From the NCBI RefSeq assembly GCF_003014485.1, contig NZ_PYGA01000012.1, positions 124,001-188,000 on the forward strand: a stretch of DNA of 64,000 nucleotides, in the 5' to 3' direction. A program made the position numbers and the translations under genes. Source of the DNA: Murinocardiopsis flavida (GTDB lineage: Bacteria; Actinomycetota; Actinomycetes; Streptosporangiales; Streptosporangiaceae). Positions 1 through 9,036 of the stretch are shown here, in pieces (position 1 is the stretch's first letter; every line of letters starts with the position of its first letter). The notes under the pieces were generated by a model, which was not told the DNA's origin, ran no database searches, and saw nothing but the letters and a program-made list of their open reading frames with translations.

Positions 1-871
1 CGCCGACCGAGAGCGCGTGTCCGGTGCCGTCGCTGGTCAGGACGCTGTGCACGCCCTCGTCGGAGCGCCGGCGCTGCTCGGCCCAATCGGCGGCCACCGG
101 GCGGGCCCACATGCTGCGCCCGCCCAGCACGGTCTGAGGCGGGGGGACCTCGCTCTGGCCGCGTGCGAGGTAGGCCCGCAGTGTCGAGGCGGCGATGCCC
201 GCGGTCTGGGCCGTTTCGGCGACGCCGAGCAACTGGTCGCCGGCGAGTTCGGGCGCGCTGAGTTTGACCACGCACTGGTGCAGGGGCAGTGCGCCATCGC
301 CGCGCGCGGCCGCCCAGCGGGCCAGGTCGTGGCCCCAGCCCTGCACCGTGAGTGCTGCTTCGACGTCGATCGTGGCGATCTTTCGGATGCGGCCTTGCTC
401 GGCGTCGGTGGAGTCGTCGAGCAGGTCGGCGGCGCTGACGGTGCGCGCGGCCTTGACGGGCCGCTCGGCGAAGGACTCGCTGGCCCCGTCCCAGACCTGT
501 AGCGGCCGGAACCAGGTGGTGCCGTCCCAGAAGTAGCCGCCCGAGCGGAAGAGCAGCGGCCGGCCGGTCCAGTCGGTGTGCAGGGCGGCGCCGTCGCCGT
601 CGCGCACCAGCAGGACCGAGCGGCCGTGCTCGGGATGGGCGCGCACGCACCAGGCCAGGTCCTGGCGCAGCGGGTCGGTGGTGAAGGCCAGCCAGCCTTC
701 GCCGCCGCGGGAGCGGTCGAAGCGGCCCCACATCCCGTTGCCGCGGTTGCGCCCTACGGCTTCGACGGCCTTGCCGTCAGCGGTGGGTATGTGGGTGTCG
801 TCGACGAATGGCAGGTCGGGGACGGGATGGTCGGTACTGGATCCGTTGGCGAGAACACGGAGGTAGCTCAT
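1..871 (-). CDS. Partial HTH DNA-binding protein of integrative-element type (C-terminus off the left edge)
   Basis: The frame is open from an ATG at 871 on the minus strand to the window edge, giving 290 codons with no stop. A GGAAAGG ribosome site lies about 9 nt before the ATG. The protein begins [20 protein letters not shown]. Residues about 230-265 read as a helix-turn-helix of the AlpA/MerR kind ([20 protein letters not shown]), followed by a GGRSMWARP segment, which is a typical arrangement for excisionase-like DNA binders. The first 200 residues are acidic with many Trp and match nothing I know by name. The perfect palindrome at 896-914 just upstream suggests repression. Position beside tRNA-Gly and debris hints at plasmid or integrative-element ancestry, but that is inference. 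Function is unknown. Confidence 0.6.
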   Translation of the reverse strand, partial: MSYLRVLANGSSTDHPVPDLPFVDDTHIPTADGKAVEAVGRNRGNGMWGRFDRSRGGEGWLAFTTDPLRQDLAWCVRAHPEHGRSVLLVRDGDGAALHTDWTGRPLLFRSGGYFWDGTTWFRPLQVWDGASESFAERPVKAARTVSAADLLDDSTDAEQGRIRKIATIDVEAALTVQGWGHDLARWAAARGDGALPLHQCVVKLSAPELAGDQLLGVAETAQTAGIAASTLRAYLARGQSEVPPPQTVLGGRSMWARPVAADWAEQRRRSDEGVHSVLTSDGTGHALSVG

Positions 872-895
872 CTGCTGCACCTTTCCAAACTCGAT

Positions 896-914
896 TGCTG
901 TAGATACTACAGCA
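896..914. promoter_or_regulatory. Perfect operator palindrome upstream of the HTH gene
   Basis: TGCTGTAG and CTACAGCA form a perfect 8-bp inverted repeat around ATA. A further half-site, TACAGCACT, lies at 931-939. The repeat sits 25 nt upstream of the minus-strand start at 871, where a repressor would block transcription. The layout resembles operators of GntR-type Kor repressors of actinomycete plasmids. The cognate regulator is not in the window. Confidence 0.55.
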
Positions 915-1266
915 CTTTAGCGTAGAGAGGTACAGCACTGGTCTAGGTTGGTCGCAATCTCAACGGCCTCCGAGTGTTGTTACAGCGGATCCAGTCGCTC
1001 CCACGGCGATCGCGCCGATCGCGCCTCGGAATGATCTGCGGCGCCTCAAGCGCGACGACACCACTGCCGACCGCACGGGCCTGGGCCGGAGGAGTTCGCG
1101 AGGCGCTGGCCCGGGACGAGCATCAGCTGGGCGCGGCACGAGGCTGTCCGTTCACGCCGGCACGGCAGGCGCCAGACGCATTCACGCAGACACGGATTGT
1201 CATCACCCCTGTTTAGAGTCCGCCCTGTCGGATCAGTGAACGGCACTCGGACTGAGGGAGTGACAG
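915..1266. other. Intergenic stretch, no gene recognised
   Basis: About 350 bases apart from the operator half-site at 931-939. Short open frames exist on both strands (for example 974-1216 plus) but have no ribosome site, no recognisable protein and poor codon structure. It presumably carries the divergent promoters for the HTH gene (minus) and the Bles03-family gene (plus). Confidence 0.5.
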
Positions 1267-1794
1267 ATGGGCCCGTGGCGCTATGCGATCAACATGGCAC
1301 TGTCGGAGGCGGAGAAGAAGGAGGTGACAGGGCTGGCCAATGCGGGGGTCACCGGCAAGTGGATGCTCTTCCCTGACGTTGAGTGGGTGCGCGGCGTCTG
1401 GGCCGACGTCGTGGCGGCCACTGAGGAGGGGCGTCTGGGGTATGCGGCCAAGGTCGCCACCGACCACAAACCAGGTAAAGGTGTGCTGATCTGCGTCTAC
1501 ACAAAGGACTGGCGGGATCAGCGCGATGTCGCCCGCGTGCTAGCCGAACTGCGCGCCATGGGTACCGGCCAGCGCTTGTCCTACAAGGAGGACGCCGCCA
1601 CCCTGGCGTTGCATTACGGAAAGGGCGCCTCGCTGTATGTCTCCCAGGCCGAGTCCATGGACTTCGACCAGCGCCGCTCCGGTTACACCCCAGGCGATCA
1701 GCACGCCCTGTTCGGTGATCCCGAGGAGCAGGAGGAACGCACACCCGAGGAGGTTTTCTCTCGCGACGAGCCCTACGGCCCCTTCCCAGACTGA
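1267..1794 (+). CDS. Bles03/DUF1917-family protein (putative phosphothreonine lyase-like fold)
   Basis: A 175-residue protein with an ATG preceded by GAGGGAG. The core GKWMLFPDVEWVRGVW, followed by GRLGYAAKVAT, LICVYTKDWRD and the LxYKEDAATLALHYG segment, matches the family annotated in actinobacteria as putative phosphothreonine lyase domain-containing (human Bles03-like). The reaction in bacteria is not established. The C-terminal 30 residues are acidic and probably disordered (DPEEQEERTPEEVFSRDEP). It stands alone between non-coding stretches, so context gives no clue to its role. The family call is fairly secure; the function is not. Confidence 0.6.
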   Translation: MGPWRYAINMALSEAEKKEVTGLANAGVTGKWMLFPDVEWVRGVWADVVAATEEGRLGYAAKVATDHKPGKGVLICVYTKDWRDQRDVARVLAELRAMGTGQRLSYKEDAATLALHYGKGASLYVSQAESMDFDQRRSGYTPGDQHALFGDPEEQEERTPEEVFSRDEPYGPFPD

Positions 1795-2605
1795 GGCACG
1801 GTCTCAGCAGCGACGGGTGCGGGGGCGTGTTCGGCAGCGGCCTGCTCGACGAGCTTTCCCTGCTCACTCAGGACGGCAAGCTGAGCGTGGCAGGACTTGC
1901 CTGAAGCTCGGAAGCATGGTGCCCGGCCCCAGCCCTGAGAGCGCGCGCGGGATGTTGCACAGCCGATGCAGAGTCCAGCCCTGAACGTGCGGATCGTGGG
2001 CCTTCGATGCCAGCTTGTCTAGGTACTCCGTCGGGGCAGGACCGTTGATCCCGAAGCCGTGCCAGACAGTCGATGGTCTGGTGTTGGTGCATTCCTGTCG
2101 GACGCAGCGTCCGCCTGCGGTGCACCTTTCCGTGATCGGGCTATTTCGGTGCATGATCCCGGATTTGCACTTTCAGGCACTTACGTCACGGAGAGCGCTA
2201 CTGCGAGTCTCCTCGCCCGCGGACACGTCCTGTTGGAGTTAGCCGCCGCCTTCGTGAGGGCGGCGGCGTTCAGGTCCTCACCACATCGATCCGGCCCGCC
2301 CGTGCCCCGTCACCATCAGGAACGGAACTCCCCGCGGCCGCTGCGAAGCCGCGCCTGAAAGATGGCGAGTCTTTTCCGGCCCATGCCGGAGACCGTAGGG
2401 CTGGATTCCGCCTGTGACCAATCGGCTCCCCGGATCGGGCCCGGGCCGACCAAGAAAACTCCGCAGCGGTGCCGCGGACGGGGGCCGTGCGGGCGGTGAT
2501 CCGGCCCCGCTTTCGAGGGGTGTGAGCCCTTGGTGAGCCCTTGGCGTGAAAATAGCCCTTGCCCTGCGGGTTATATCCGCAGGTTAGGGCCAATGTTGAT
2601 CATGG
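1795..2605. other. Long non-coding stretch beside tRNA-Gly, possible remnant of an integrated element
   Basis: About 810 bases with broken short frames on both strands and lower coding bias than the neighbours. None of the fragments is a protein I recognise. It holds a hairpin at 2242-2267, a direct repeat GTGAGCCCTTG near 2530-2550 and an inverted repeat CCTGCGG/CCGCAGG at about 2572-2592 just outside the tRNA 3' end. Decayed sequence at a tRNA 3' end is what an old integration site would look like, but no integrase is present. Confidence 0.4.
2242..2267. terminator. Hairpin terminator-like structure
   Basis: GCCGCCGCC and GGCGGCGGC form a perfect 9-bp stem around a 7-nt loop, followed by GTTC. 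It lies in the non-coding stretch left of tRNA-Gly, so the transcript it would end is unclear. Confidence 0.4.
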
Positions 2606-2676
2606 AGCGGATGACGGGAATCGAACCCGCGCTATCAGCTTGGGAAGCTGAAGTTCTGCCATTGAACTACATCCGC
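2606..2676 (-). tRNA. tRNA-Gly (anticodon CCC)
   Basis: The minus strand gives a 71-nt cloverleaf. The acceptor pair is GCGGATG/CATCCGC, the anticodon stem TCAGC/GCTGA encloses the loop TTCCCAA (anticodon CCC), and the T arm carries GGTTCGATTCC. The CCA end is not encoded in full (TCC follows). The 3' half is a common attachment site for actinomycete integrative elements, and the sequence just beyond its 3' end is non-coding and repeat-bearing. Confidence 0.95.
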
Positions 2677-2795
2677 GTGCTGCCGACTGGGGGCGGCGGC
2701 TCTTATGGGAGCTTACCGTATCGGGCATTGGTGTGCAGCCGGGGTGTTGGCGGGATGCGCGGCGGCGGGGTCGGGTTGGCGGTAGGTTCTGGAGC

Positions 2796-3371
2796 GTGCT
2801 GCTCTCCGATCGCGACATCAGGTCTGAAATCGAGTCCGGGCGGGTCAGGGTCGATCCATACGACCCCGGGCTGATCCAGCCGTCGAGTGTCGATGTCCGC
2901 CTCGACCGGTTCTTCCGGGTGTTCGAGAACCACCGATACCCGCACATCGACCCCGCCGTCGAGCAGCCCGACCTGACCCGGCTGATCGAGGTCAAGGGCG
3001 ACGAAACGTTCATCCTGCACCCCGGTGAGTTCGTGCTCGCCTCGACGTTCGAGATGGTCACGCTGCCTGATGACATCGCGAGCCGGCTGGAGGGCAAGAG
3101 TTCGCTCGGGCGGCTGGGTCTGCTGACCCACTCGACCGCCGGGTTCATCGACCCGGGGTTCTCGGGGCATGTCACGTTGGAGCTGTCGAACGTCGCCACG
3201 CTGCCGGTGAAGCTGTACCCGGGGATGAAGATCGGCCAGTTGTGCATGTTCCGGCTGACCTCGCCGGCGGAGCACCCCTATGGCACGGCCGGGTACGGGT
3301 CGCGCTACCAGCACCAGCGGGGGCCGACGGCGTCCCGCTCGTACCTGAACTTCTCACGCACCGAGATCTGA
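2796..3371 (+). CDS. dcd: dCTP deaminase
   Basis: Converts dCTP to dUTP in pyrimidine deoxynucleotide synthesis; mycobacterial homologues also hydrolyse dUTP to dUMP. The GTG at 2796 gives 191 residues starting [15 protein letters not shown], the usual actinobacterial length. An upstream in-frame extension to 2733 has no family match. Visible motifs are [25 protein letters not shown] and [15 protein letters not shown], the last with the catalytic Glu. It lies between tRNA-Gly and a convergent rhomboid gene, apparently as a single gene. Codon use matches the chromosome, so the backbone seems to resume here after the odd left segment. Confidence 0.95.
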   Translation: MLLSDRDIRSEIESGRVRVDPYDPGLIQPSSVDVRLDRFFRVFENHRYPHIDPAVEQPDLTRLIEVKGDETFILHPGEFVLASTFEMVTLPDDIASRLEGKSSLGRLGLLTHSTAGFIDPGFSGHVTLELSNVATLPVKLYPGMKIGQLCMFRLTSPAEHPYGTAGYGSRYQHQRGPTASRSYLNFSRTEI

Positions 3372-3384
3372 ATCCGCGCCGTCC

Positions 3385-4059
3385 TCAGTAGGCGTAAGGG
3401 CCGGGGGTGGTGGCGGGGAAGGGGCGGGGCTGGTCGCGGCGGGGGAGCAGGTAGGCGGAGAGGAGGCCGCCGATGAAGCCGAAGAGGTGCGCCTGCCAGG
3501 AGATGCCCTCTTGGCCGGGGAGCGCGCCCCAGATCATGGCGCCGTAGAACAGGACCACGCAGATCATGATGACGATGTCGATGGTCTTGCGTTCGATGAT
3601 GCCGCGTAGGACCAGGAAGCCGAAGTAGCCGAAGATCAGCCCGCTCGCGCCCAGCGTGATGCTGCCGGGGGGCGAGGTGAACCAGACGCCGATGCCGCTG
3701 ACCAGGATGATGATCAGCGAGGCCCCGGCGAACCGGCCGATGCCGCTGAAGGCGACCAGGGAGCCGAGGACGAGCATCGGCACGCTGTTGGCGATCAGGT
3801 GGTCGAAGCCGTAATGGAGGAACGGCGCGGTGAAGATGGTGTAGACGTCATCGAAGGTGCGCGGCCGAATACCGAACGTATCGAGCGCGTTGCCCGTGAT
3901 GAGGTCGAAGATCTCCAGCACCCACATGAGCGCGGTGAGCGCTACAACGGTCAGGATGGCGCGTATCCGGGACTGCGTCACGTTTTCGACTGTATGTGAG
4001 AGCCGTCCGGCGGTGCGGGATCTCGGCGCCGGGAGTTGGGGCGCGAGCGCGATCGACAC
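3385..4059 (-). CDS. Rhomboid-family intramembrane serine protease
   Basis: A 224-residue membrane protein with about six hydrophobic segments. The catalytic serine is S139 in GASGLIFG and the catalytic histidine is H191 in WQAHLFGFIGG; the H87/N91 motif of the rhomboid core (HLIANSVPM) is also present. All key residues of an active rhomboid are therefore there. It should cut membrane proteins within or near the bilayer; substrates are unknown. The GTG at 4059 has no strong ribosome site, and a later GTG at residue 28 is possible without affecting the core. It converges on dcd. Confidence 0.88.
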   Translation of the reverse strand: MSIALAPQLPAPRSRTAGRLSHTVENVTQSRIRAILTVVALTALMWVLEIFDLITGNALDTFGIRPRTFDDVYTIFTAPFLHYGFDHLIANSVPMLVLGSLVAFSGIGRFAGASLIIILVSGIGVWFTSPPGSITLGASGLIFGYFGFLVLRGIIERKTIDIVIMICVVLFYGAMIWGALPGQEGISWQAHLFGFIGGLLSAYLLPRRDQPRPFPATTPGPYAY

Positions 4060-4473
4060 TGGCCGGTGACCGTTTTGTGGCCGATCTGAGCTGGAACGTT
4101 GCGTATCGAGTGGCGTGTTTCACAGATAATCGGACTGTGTCGTAAATCACAAAAGCTTGCCCGAATCGCAGAGATCTGCATGTCGCAGGTCAAGTTTCCG
4201 TCGGCACAATGAGTAAACGCGTTATCTCTCCGTGACCAGTCACAGGGAAAGTCCAGGGCCGCGTCTGTATGGTGATCTATCGAGCTAAAACGGGCGTAAA
4301 CAAACAGTGCAGGCACGGTTACCAGCGGCGCTCTCCGTCCAGGATCTGGGCATACCGTTACCGACCGTGAAGCGCTCGCGCCACCGCTAACAGGCCGCGG
4401 AGGGGCGGGTCGGGTGCCGCCATTACTGGTGGGCCGCCGCGTCCTACGCGGCCGGACGACCGAAGAGGGGACC
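4060..4473. promoter_or_regulatory. AT-richer divergent regulatory region between rhomboid and osmoprotectant importer
   Basis: About 410 bases with clearly lower GC than the genes either side and no supported gene. It includes an inverted repeat GTGAC-CA-GTCAC at 4232-4243. Such a long, AT-richer leader before an osmolyte uptake operon would suit salt-responsive control, but no known riboswitch pattern was recognised by eye. Confidence 0.4.
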
Positions 4474-5856
4474 GTGCCAGCAGTAAGAGCGGACAAGCTC
4501 TACAAAGTATTCGGCAAACGCGCCAACAAGGCCGTCGAGTTGCTCGGCGACGGCCGCCACCGCGACGAGATCAAACAGCTCGACGTGACCGCGGCCGTCA
4601 TCGACGTGAACTTCGACGTCAAAGCCGGCGAGATCTTCGTTGTCATGGGACTCTCCGGCTCGGGGAAGTCCACCCTGATCCGCATGCTCAACGGACTGCT
4701 GGAGCCCACGGCCGGGACGGTGGAGATCGAGGGGACCCAGATCACCGGCCTGCCGCCCGCCGAGCTGCGCCGCCTGCGCAGCCAGAAGATCAGCATGGTC
4801 TTCCAGCACTTCGCGCTGTTCCCGCACCGGACGGTGCTGGAGAACGCCGCCTACGGCCTGGAGGTCCGCGGGGTCCCGCGCGAGGAGCGGCTGGTCAAGG
4901 CGAAGGAGTCGCTGGGCCTCGTGGGGCTCGACGGCTGGGAGGACCACCTGCCCACCCAGCTGTCCGGTGGGATGCAGCAGCGTGTGGGCCTGGCACGGGC
5001 GCTCGCTGCCGACACCGACATCATCCTCATGGACGAGGCGTTCAGCGCGCTCGACCCCCTGATCCGCCGCGACATGCAGTCGCAGCTGCTGGAGCTCCAG
5101 GCGACCCTCGGCAAGACGATCGTGTTCATCACGCACGACCTGAACGAGGCCATGCGGCTCGGCGACCGCATCTGCGTGCTGCGCGACGGACGCGTGGCGC
5201 AGATCGGCACGGCCGAGGAGATCCTCAACGACCCGGCGAACGACTACGTCGCCCAGTTCGTCGAGGACGTCGACCGCACCCGGGTGCTCACCGCGTCCTC
5301 GGTCATGGAGCCGCCCATTCCGGTGATCGACCCCAGCCACGGGCCGCGCGCCGCGCTGCGCACCATGCGCGAGAACCAGACCGTCTCGGCGTTCGTCGTG
5401 CGGCGCAACCGCCAGCTGGTCGGCGCGGTGCGCGAAGGCGCCATCGGCGAGGCCGTGCGCAACGGCGTCAAGGAGCTCGACGGGCTCGTCGACGGCGACA
5501 TCGAGCGCGTCCACCCCGACACCGCGGTCGCCGACCTGTTCCACCAGGCCGCCGAGAGCCCCTACCCGCTGGCCGTTGTCGACGGCGACGGCCGGCTCGT
5601 CGGGGTCATCCCCCGGGTGACCCTGCTCGCGGCGCTCGCGCCGATCGGCAGCGGGGACGACACCGGCAACGGTGCCGGCGGCGGCGAAGTTGCCGCCGAC
5701 GGCGAAGGCGACAGCAGCGTCAAGGGTGCCGACGAGGGCGGCGCCACCGCCGCCGCATCGGACGCGCCCGCGGCCGAGGACACCGATTCCGCCGCGGCGC
5801 GGGCGAGCGACGGCCCGCCCGAAGCGGACACCGCCGAGGAGGGGAGCGAGCGATGA
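4474..5856 (+). CDS. opuAA: Glycine betaine/proline-type ABC transporter, ATP-binding subunit with CBS domains
   Basis: Powers uptake of compatible solutes such as glycine betaine under osmotic stress. The GTG at 4474, with GAAGAGG before it, gives 460 residues. Walker A is GLSGSGKST (about 59-67), followed by VFQHFALFPHRTV, the signature LSGGMQQR and Walker B ILMDEAFSALDP. Two CBS repeats follow at about 280-385; in this family they sense ionic strength or c-di-AMP. The last 80 residues are a low-complexity Gly/Ala/Asp tail, longer than usual for OpuAA/ProV. The stop overlaps the permease start by 4 nt, so the two are coupled. A more upstream in-frame start at 4414 is disfavoured because it lies before the ribosome site. 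Confidence 0.93.
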   Translation: MPAVRADKLYKVFGKRANKAVELLGDGRHRDEIKQLDVTAAVIDVNFDVKAGEIFVVMGLSGSGKSTLIRMLNGLLEPTAGTVEIEGTQITGLPPAELRRLRSQKISMVFQHFALFPHRTVLENAAYGLEVRGVPREERLVKAKESLGLVGLDGWEDHLPTQLSGGMQQRVGLARALAADTDIILMDEAFSALDPLIRRDMQSQLLELQATLGKTIVFITHDLNEAMRLGDRICVLRDGRVAQIGTAEEILNDPANDYVAQFVEDVDRTRVLTASSVMEPPIPVIDPSHGPRAALRTMRENQTVSAFVVRRNRQLVGAVREGAIGEAVRNGVKELDGLVDGDIERVHPDTAVADLFHQAAESPYPLAVVDGDGRLVGVIPRVTLLAALAPIGSGDDTGNGAGGGEVAADGEGDSSVKGADEGGATAAASDAPAAEDTDSAAARASDGPPEADTAEEGSER

Positions 5857-7106
5857 ACCTGCCCGCTCTGTCCATCACCGTCCCGCGCGTGCCCGTCGGC
5901 GACGGGTTCAAGGCCGGTGTCGACTTCCTGAAGGACAACCTCGCCTGGTTGTTCGACATCATCGGCACGATCATCGAGGTCTGTGTCGAGTTCCTCGGCG
6001 TCACACTGTCGGAGCCGTCGGCCACCCAGCTCTTCGTCGCGGCGTCCGTTGTCGTGGCCGTGGGCCTGTGGCTGCGCGGGCACCGCTACTCCGCCACGAT
6101 CCCGTTCGCGGTGTGGATCGCGGTCTGGGCCGCCGAGGCCTACGGCGGCGCGACGACGGCGATGCTGTCGCAGCTCGACCCGGTGCTGTTCACCTGGGCC
6201 CAGTCACTGTTCGGCGAGGAGGCGAGGTTCGTCTACCCGCAGCTCCTCCCGGCGATCCCGCTGTTCCTCGCCCTTGCGGTGCTGAGCTTCACCATGACGC
6301 GCGACCCCCGGCAGCGGCGGCTCGCGATCTACGTCATCTGCGGCCTGGCGGCGTTCATCGCGCTGCACTTCATCGTGGGCGTGCAGCTCTCGCTGCTGGT
6401 GACGATGCTGTTCGTGCTGGTGGCGTGGCTCATCGCCGGGACGGGACTGGCGATCTTCTCGCTGCTCGGGTTCCTGCTGATCATCAGCATGGGCCTGTTC
6501 GACGACGCCATGAGCACGCTCGCGCTGATCATCGTCGCGACCGCGGTCGCCGTCGCCATCGCGCTGCCGCTCGGCGTGCTGGCCGCCTACAACGACCGGG
6601 TCAGCAACGTCCTCAAGCCGGTGCTGGACTTCATGCAGACGCTGCCGGCCTTCGTCTACCTGCTGCCGGCCATCTCGTTCTTCAGCGTCGGCGAAGTGCC
6701 CGGTGTCATCGCCACCGTCATCTTCGCCATGCCCCCGGGGGTCCGGCTCACCGAGCTGGGCATCCGCCAGGTCGACAAGGAGCTGGTGGAGGCCGGTGAG
6801 GCGTTCGGCGCGCCCGATTCCCAGATCCTGCGCAACATCCAGCTCCCGCTCGCACTGTCCACGATCATGGCCGGCATCAACCAGGTGATCATGCTGAGCC
6901 TGTCGATGGTGGTCATCGCCGGAATGGTGGGCGCATCGGGCCTGGGCAACCAGGTCTACACCGGCATCGCCCAGGCGCAGATCCCCATCGGTTTCGAAGG
7001 CGGTATCGGCGTCGTGATCCTCGCCATCTACCTCGACCGGCTCACCGGAGCGGTGACCCGGTTCTCGCCGGCGGCGAAGGCGCAGCGCGCCGCTGCGTCC
7101 CGCTGA
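5853..7106 (+). CDS. opuAB: Glycine betaine/proline-type ABC transporter, permease subunit
   Basis: Integral membrane channel of the importer, 417 residues with about eight membrane segments. The conserved permease loop is visible as VDKELVEAGEAFGAPDSQIL followed by IQLPLALSTIMAGINQVIM. The N-terminal half has an extra hydrophobic bundle (VVAVGLWLRG, LLPAIPLFLALAVL), as in OpuAB/ProW. It starts inside the stop codon of the ATPase gene and precedes the binding-protein gene by about 100 nt, so the three form one operon. No missing motif was noticed. Confidence 0.93.
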   Translation: MNLPALSITVPRVPVGDGFKAGVDFLKDNLAWLFDIIGTIIEVCVEFLGVTLSEPSATQLFVAASVVVAVGLWLRGHRYSATIPFAVWIAVWAAEAYGGATTAMLSQLDPVLFTWAQSLFGEEARFVYPQLLPAIPLFLALAVLSFTMTRDPRQRRLAIYVICGLAAFIALHFIVGVQLSLLVTMLFVLVAWLIAGTGLAIFSLLGFLLIISMGLFDDAMSTLALIIVATAVAVAIALPLGVLAAYNDRVSNVLKPVLDFMQTLPAFVYLLPAISFFSVGEVPGVIATVIFAMPPGVRLTELGIRQVDKELVEAGEAFGAPDSQILRNIQLPLALSTIMAGINQVIMLSLSMVVIAGMVGASGLGNQVYTGIAQAQIPIGFEGGIGVVILAIYLDRLTGAVTRFSPAAKAQRAAASR

Positions 7107-7212
7107 CCCAACGACCGACCACCGAACCCGCCGCGGCGCCAGCGCCTGAGCGGGTGGGACGGATCCCCGCTCGATCCGCCCGCCAATGAACGCACGATAC
7201 GAGGAGTACAAC

Positions 7213-8148
7213 GTGGTTAAGCGATCGAGACGACTGCTGGGCATCGGCGCCGCAGCGGCATCCCTGGTTCTGTTCGCCGGGGCGTGCGCGGGCGAGGGCG
7301 GGGGTGTCGACACCGGACCCGAGGAGGGCGAGGGTGCCGGCAAGACGATCAGCATCGGCCTCATCCCGTGGGAAGAGGACATCACCGTCACCAACCTGTG
7401 GAAGGTGATCCTGGAGGAGAAGGGCTACACGGTCGACATCAAGAACGTCGACGTCGGCCCGATGTACGAGGGCACGGCCCAGGGCGACATCGACCTCTTC
7501 CTAGACACCTGGCTGCCCACCACGCACAAGTCGTACTGGGACCAGTACGGCGACCAGCTCGAGGACCTCGGCGCCTGGAACGAGAACGCCAGCCTCCAGA
7601 TCACGGTGCCGGAGTACGTCGAGGACGTCAACAGCATCGAGGACCTCAAGGGCAAGGGCGACGAGTTCGACGGCAAGATCATCGGCATCGAGTCCGGGTC
7701 GGGCCTGGTGAAGACCACCAAGGAGAGCATGCTCCCCGACTACGGCCTGAAGGACGAGTACGAGCTCGTCGAGTCGTCCACGCCGGCGATGCTGACCGAG
7801 CTGGAGTCCGCGATCAAGGACGAGAAGCCGATCGTCGTCACCCTGTGGCGCCCGCACCCCTCCTACGCCAAGTTCGACCTGAAGGACCTGGAGGACCCGA
7901 AGGAGTCCATGGGCGGCGCCGAGAAGATCCACATGGTGGGCCGTGAGGGCTTCTCCGAGGACTTCGGCGAGCTGAACGGGTGGCTGAAGAAGTTCAAGGT
8001 CGACGACGACACGCTCGCCGACATGGAGAAGGTCGTCCTCGAGGACCACAAGGACAAGGAAGAGGAAGGCGCCCGCGCCTGGCTGAAGGACAACCCGGAG
8101 TTCGTGCAGGAGGTCCTCGGCAAGGACGCCGAGGGGCTGAAGTTCTGA
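7213..8148 (+). CDS. opuAC: Glycine betaine/proline-type ABC transporter, substrate-binding lipoprotein
   Basis: Extracytoplasmic binding subunit of the importer. The GTG at 7213 has GAGGAG 6 nt upstream and gives a normal lipoprotein signal: VKRSRRLL, a hydrophobic stretch, then LFAGAC with the lipidated Cys. An ATG 9 codons earlier would add a hydrophilic extension. The mature part begins with an acidic linker, then ISIGLIPWEEDITVTNLWK, typical of OpuAC. The aromatic-rich stretch LDTWLPTTHKSYWDQYG resembles the betaine-binding Trp cage region of the family. A strong hairpin follows at 8201, which closes the operon. Confidence 0.92.
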   Translation: MVKRSRRLLGIGAAAASLVLFAGACAGEGGGVDTGPEEGEGAGKTISIGLIPWEEDITVTNLWKVILEEKGYTVDIKNVDVGPMYEGTAQGDIDLFLDTWLPTTHKSYWDQYGDQLEDLGAWNENASLQITVPEYVEDVNSIEDLKGKGDEFDGKIIGIESGSGLVKTTKESMLPDYGLKDEYELVESSTPAMLTELESAIKDEKPIVVTLWRPHPSYAKFDLKDLEDPKESMGGAEKIHMVGREGFSEDFGELNGWLKKFKVDDDTLADMEKVVLEDHKDKEEEGARAWLKDNPEFVQEVLGKDAEGLKF

Positions 8149-8200
8149 CGCGCTCCGCCCCGCCGGCCCGCTGACCCCGGCCGGCCGCCGATCACCGGCA

Positions 8201-8230
8201 GGGCCGCCTCCCGAACGGGAGGCGGCCCTT
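8201..8230 (+). terminator. Rho-independent-like terminator of the osmoprotectant operon
   Basis: GGGCCGCCTCCC and GGGAGGCGGCCC form a perfect 12-bp stem with a GAAC loop, then TT. It lies 52 nt after the binding-protein stop and 16 nt before the end of the convergent gene, so it could work both ways. Confidence 0.8.
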
Positions 8231-8245
8231 CGTCGTCGGTGCCGC

Positions 8246-8728
8246 TCAGGTGGCCCCGGATGTGAGGGAGCGGTCGCGCTGCGGGATTCCGGCGGTGCTC
8301 ATGAAGGTGTCGACCCGGCCGGGCGAGGTGAGGCCGGTGAGCGGCAGGTAGGGGCGGTTCGCGCGGCGGCCCTCGACCGAGGGGAAGACGCGCGGCCGGC
8401 CGGCGGTGTCGCACAGGCCGAGCGAGCGGGTGCGGCCGGGCAGCACGTAGTAGGAGCCGATCTCGGAGAACGGCAGCCGGACGATGTAGCGGCCGCGGAC
8501 GTAGCGGAACTCGCCGTCGCCGACCTCCAGCACCGGGGCCCGCAGCAGCGCCGCGTGCCAGATCAGGGCGCCGCCCGCCCCTGCGAGCAGGATTCCGAGG
8601 GCGACACCCGCCCAGCTCGCTGCGGTGAGCGCGGCGGTCGCGAGCCCCAGCGCGGCGAGCGCCGCACCGCCCCACAACTCCGCGCGCTTGCGTCCGAACG
8701 GGCAGACCAGGCGAACACTCTCGGTCAC
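8246..8728 (-). CDS. Small membrane protein with PH-like domain
   Basis: A GTG at 8728 with AGAGAGG upstream gives 160 residues. Residues about 20-60 form a hydrophobic hairpin (two membrane segments, LWGGAALAALGLATAALTAA and the next stretch). The rest resembles a bacterial PH-like domain: LEVGDGEFRYVRGRYIVRLP, then SEIGSYYVLPGRTRSLGLCD. Such proteins are common in actinobacteria and have no assigned reaction. It could be co-transcribed with the membrane protein gene at 9037-9621, although a 308-base gap separates them. The fold assignment is by pattern only. Confidence 0.6.
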   Translation of the reverse strand: MTESVRLVCPFGRKRAELWGGAALAALGLATAALTAASWAGVALGILLAGAGGALIWHAALLRAPVLEVGDGEFRYVRGRYIVRLPFSEIGSYYVLPGRTRSLGLCDTAGRPRVFPSVEGRRANRPYLPLTGLTSPGRVDTFMSTAGIPQRDRSLTSGAT

Positions 8729-9036
8729 GGACGTGCCTCTCTGGAGGATGCGGGCCGTACAGGCGGACTTCGCGGCGGCGGGTTCGGATCGCGCGGGACA
8801 ACGCAGCGGTGCCGCCAGAGGGGTCGGGAGGCACGCGGGCCCGCACCGGGAGAACCCGGATCGCGGCGGCCGCCGCTTGCACGATATCGGCTCCGGGGCG
8901 GTCGGGACGGCCGAAACCGGCATTGGCAAACCTGGGAATTCGGCACGATTTCCGCGCAACCGCGGGCTTTCCCGGCCGCGGAGCCGCCGACGTGCGGGAA
9001 CGCTTCCACGCGGGGGTACGCACGGCGCGGCGGCGC
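8729..9036. other. Intergenic stretch, nothing recognised
   Basis: About 310 bases between two minus-strand membrane protein genes. Overlapping open frames occur on both strands, as expected in GC-rich DNA, but none has a ribosome site plus recognisable product. It probably holds the promoter of the 8246-8728 gene. Confidence 0.45.

Noticed and set aside
974-1216. Short plus-strand frame in the left non-coding stretch
   Set aside because: No ribosome site, no family and Arg-rich composition typical of chance frames.
1864-2154. 96-codon minus-strand frame left of tRNA-Gly
   Set aside because: Some segments look protein-like, but there is no recognisable domain or ribosome site; at most a decayed fragment.
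4060-4473. c-di-AMP (ydaO-type) riboswitch before the osmoprotectant operon
   Set aside because: The conserved sequence blocks of that riboswitch were not found by eye; only the context suggested it.
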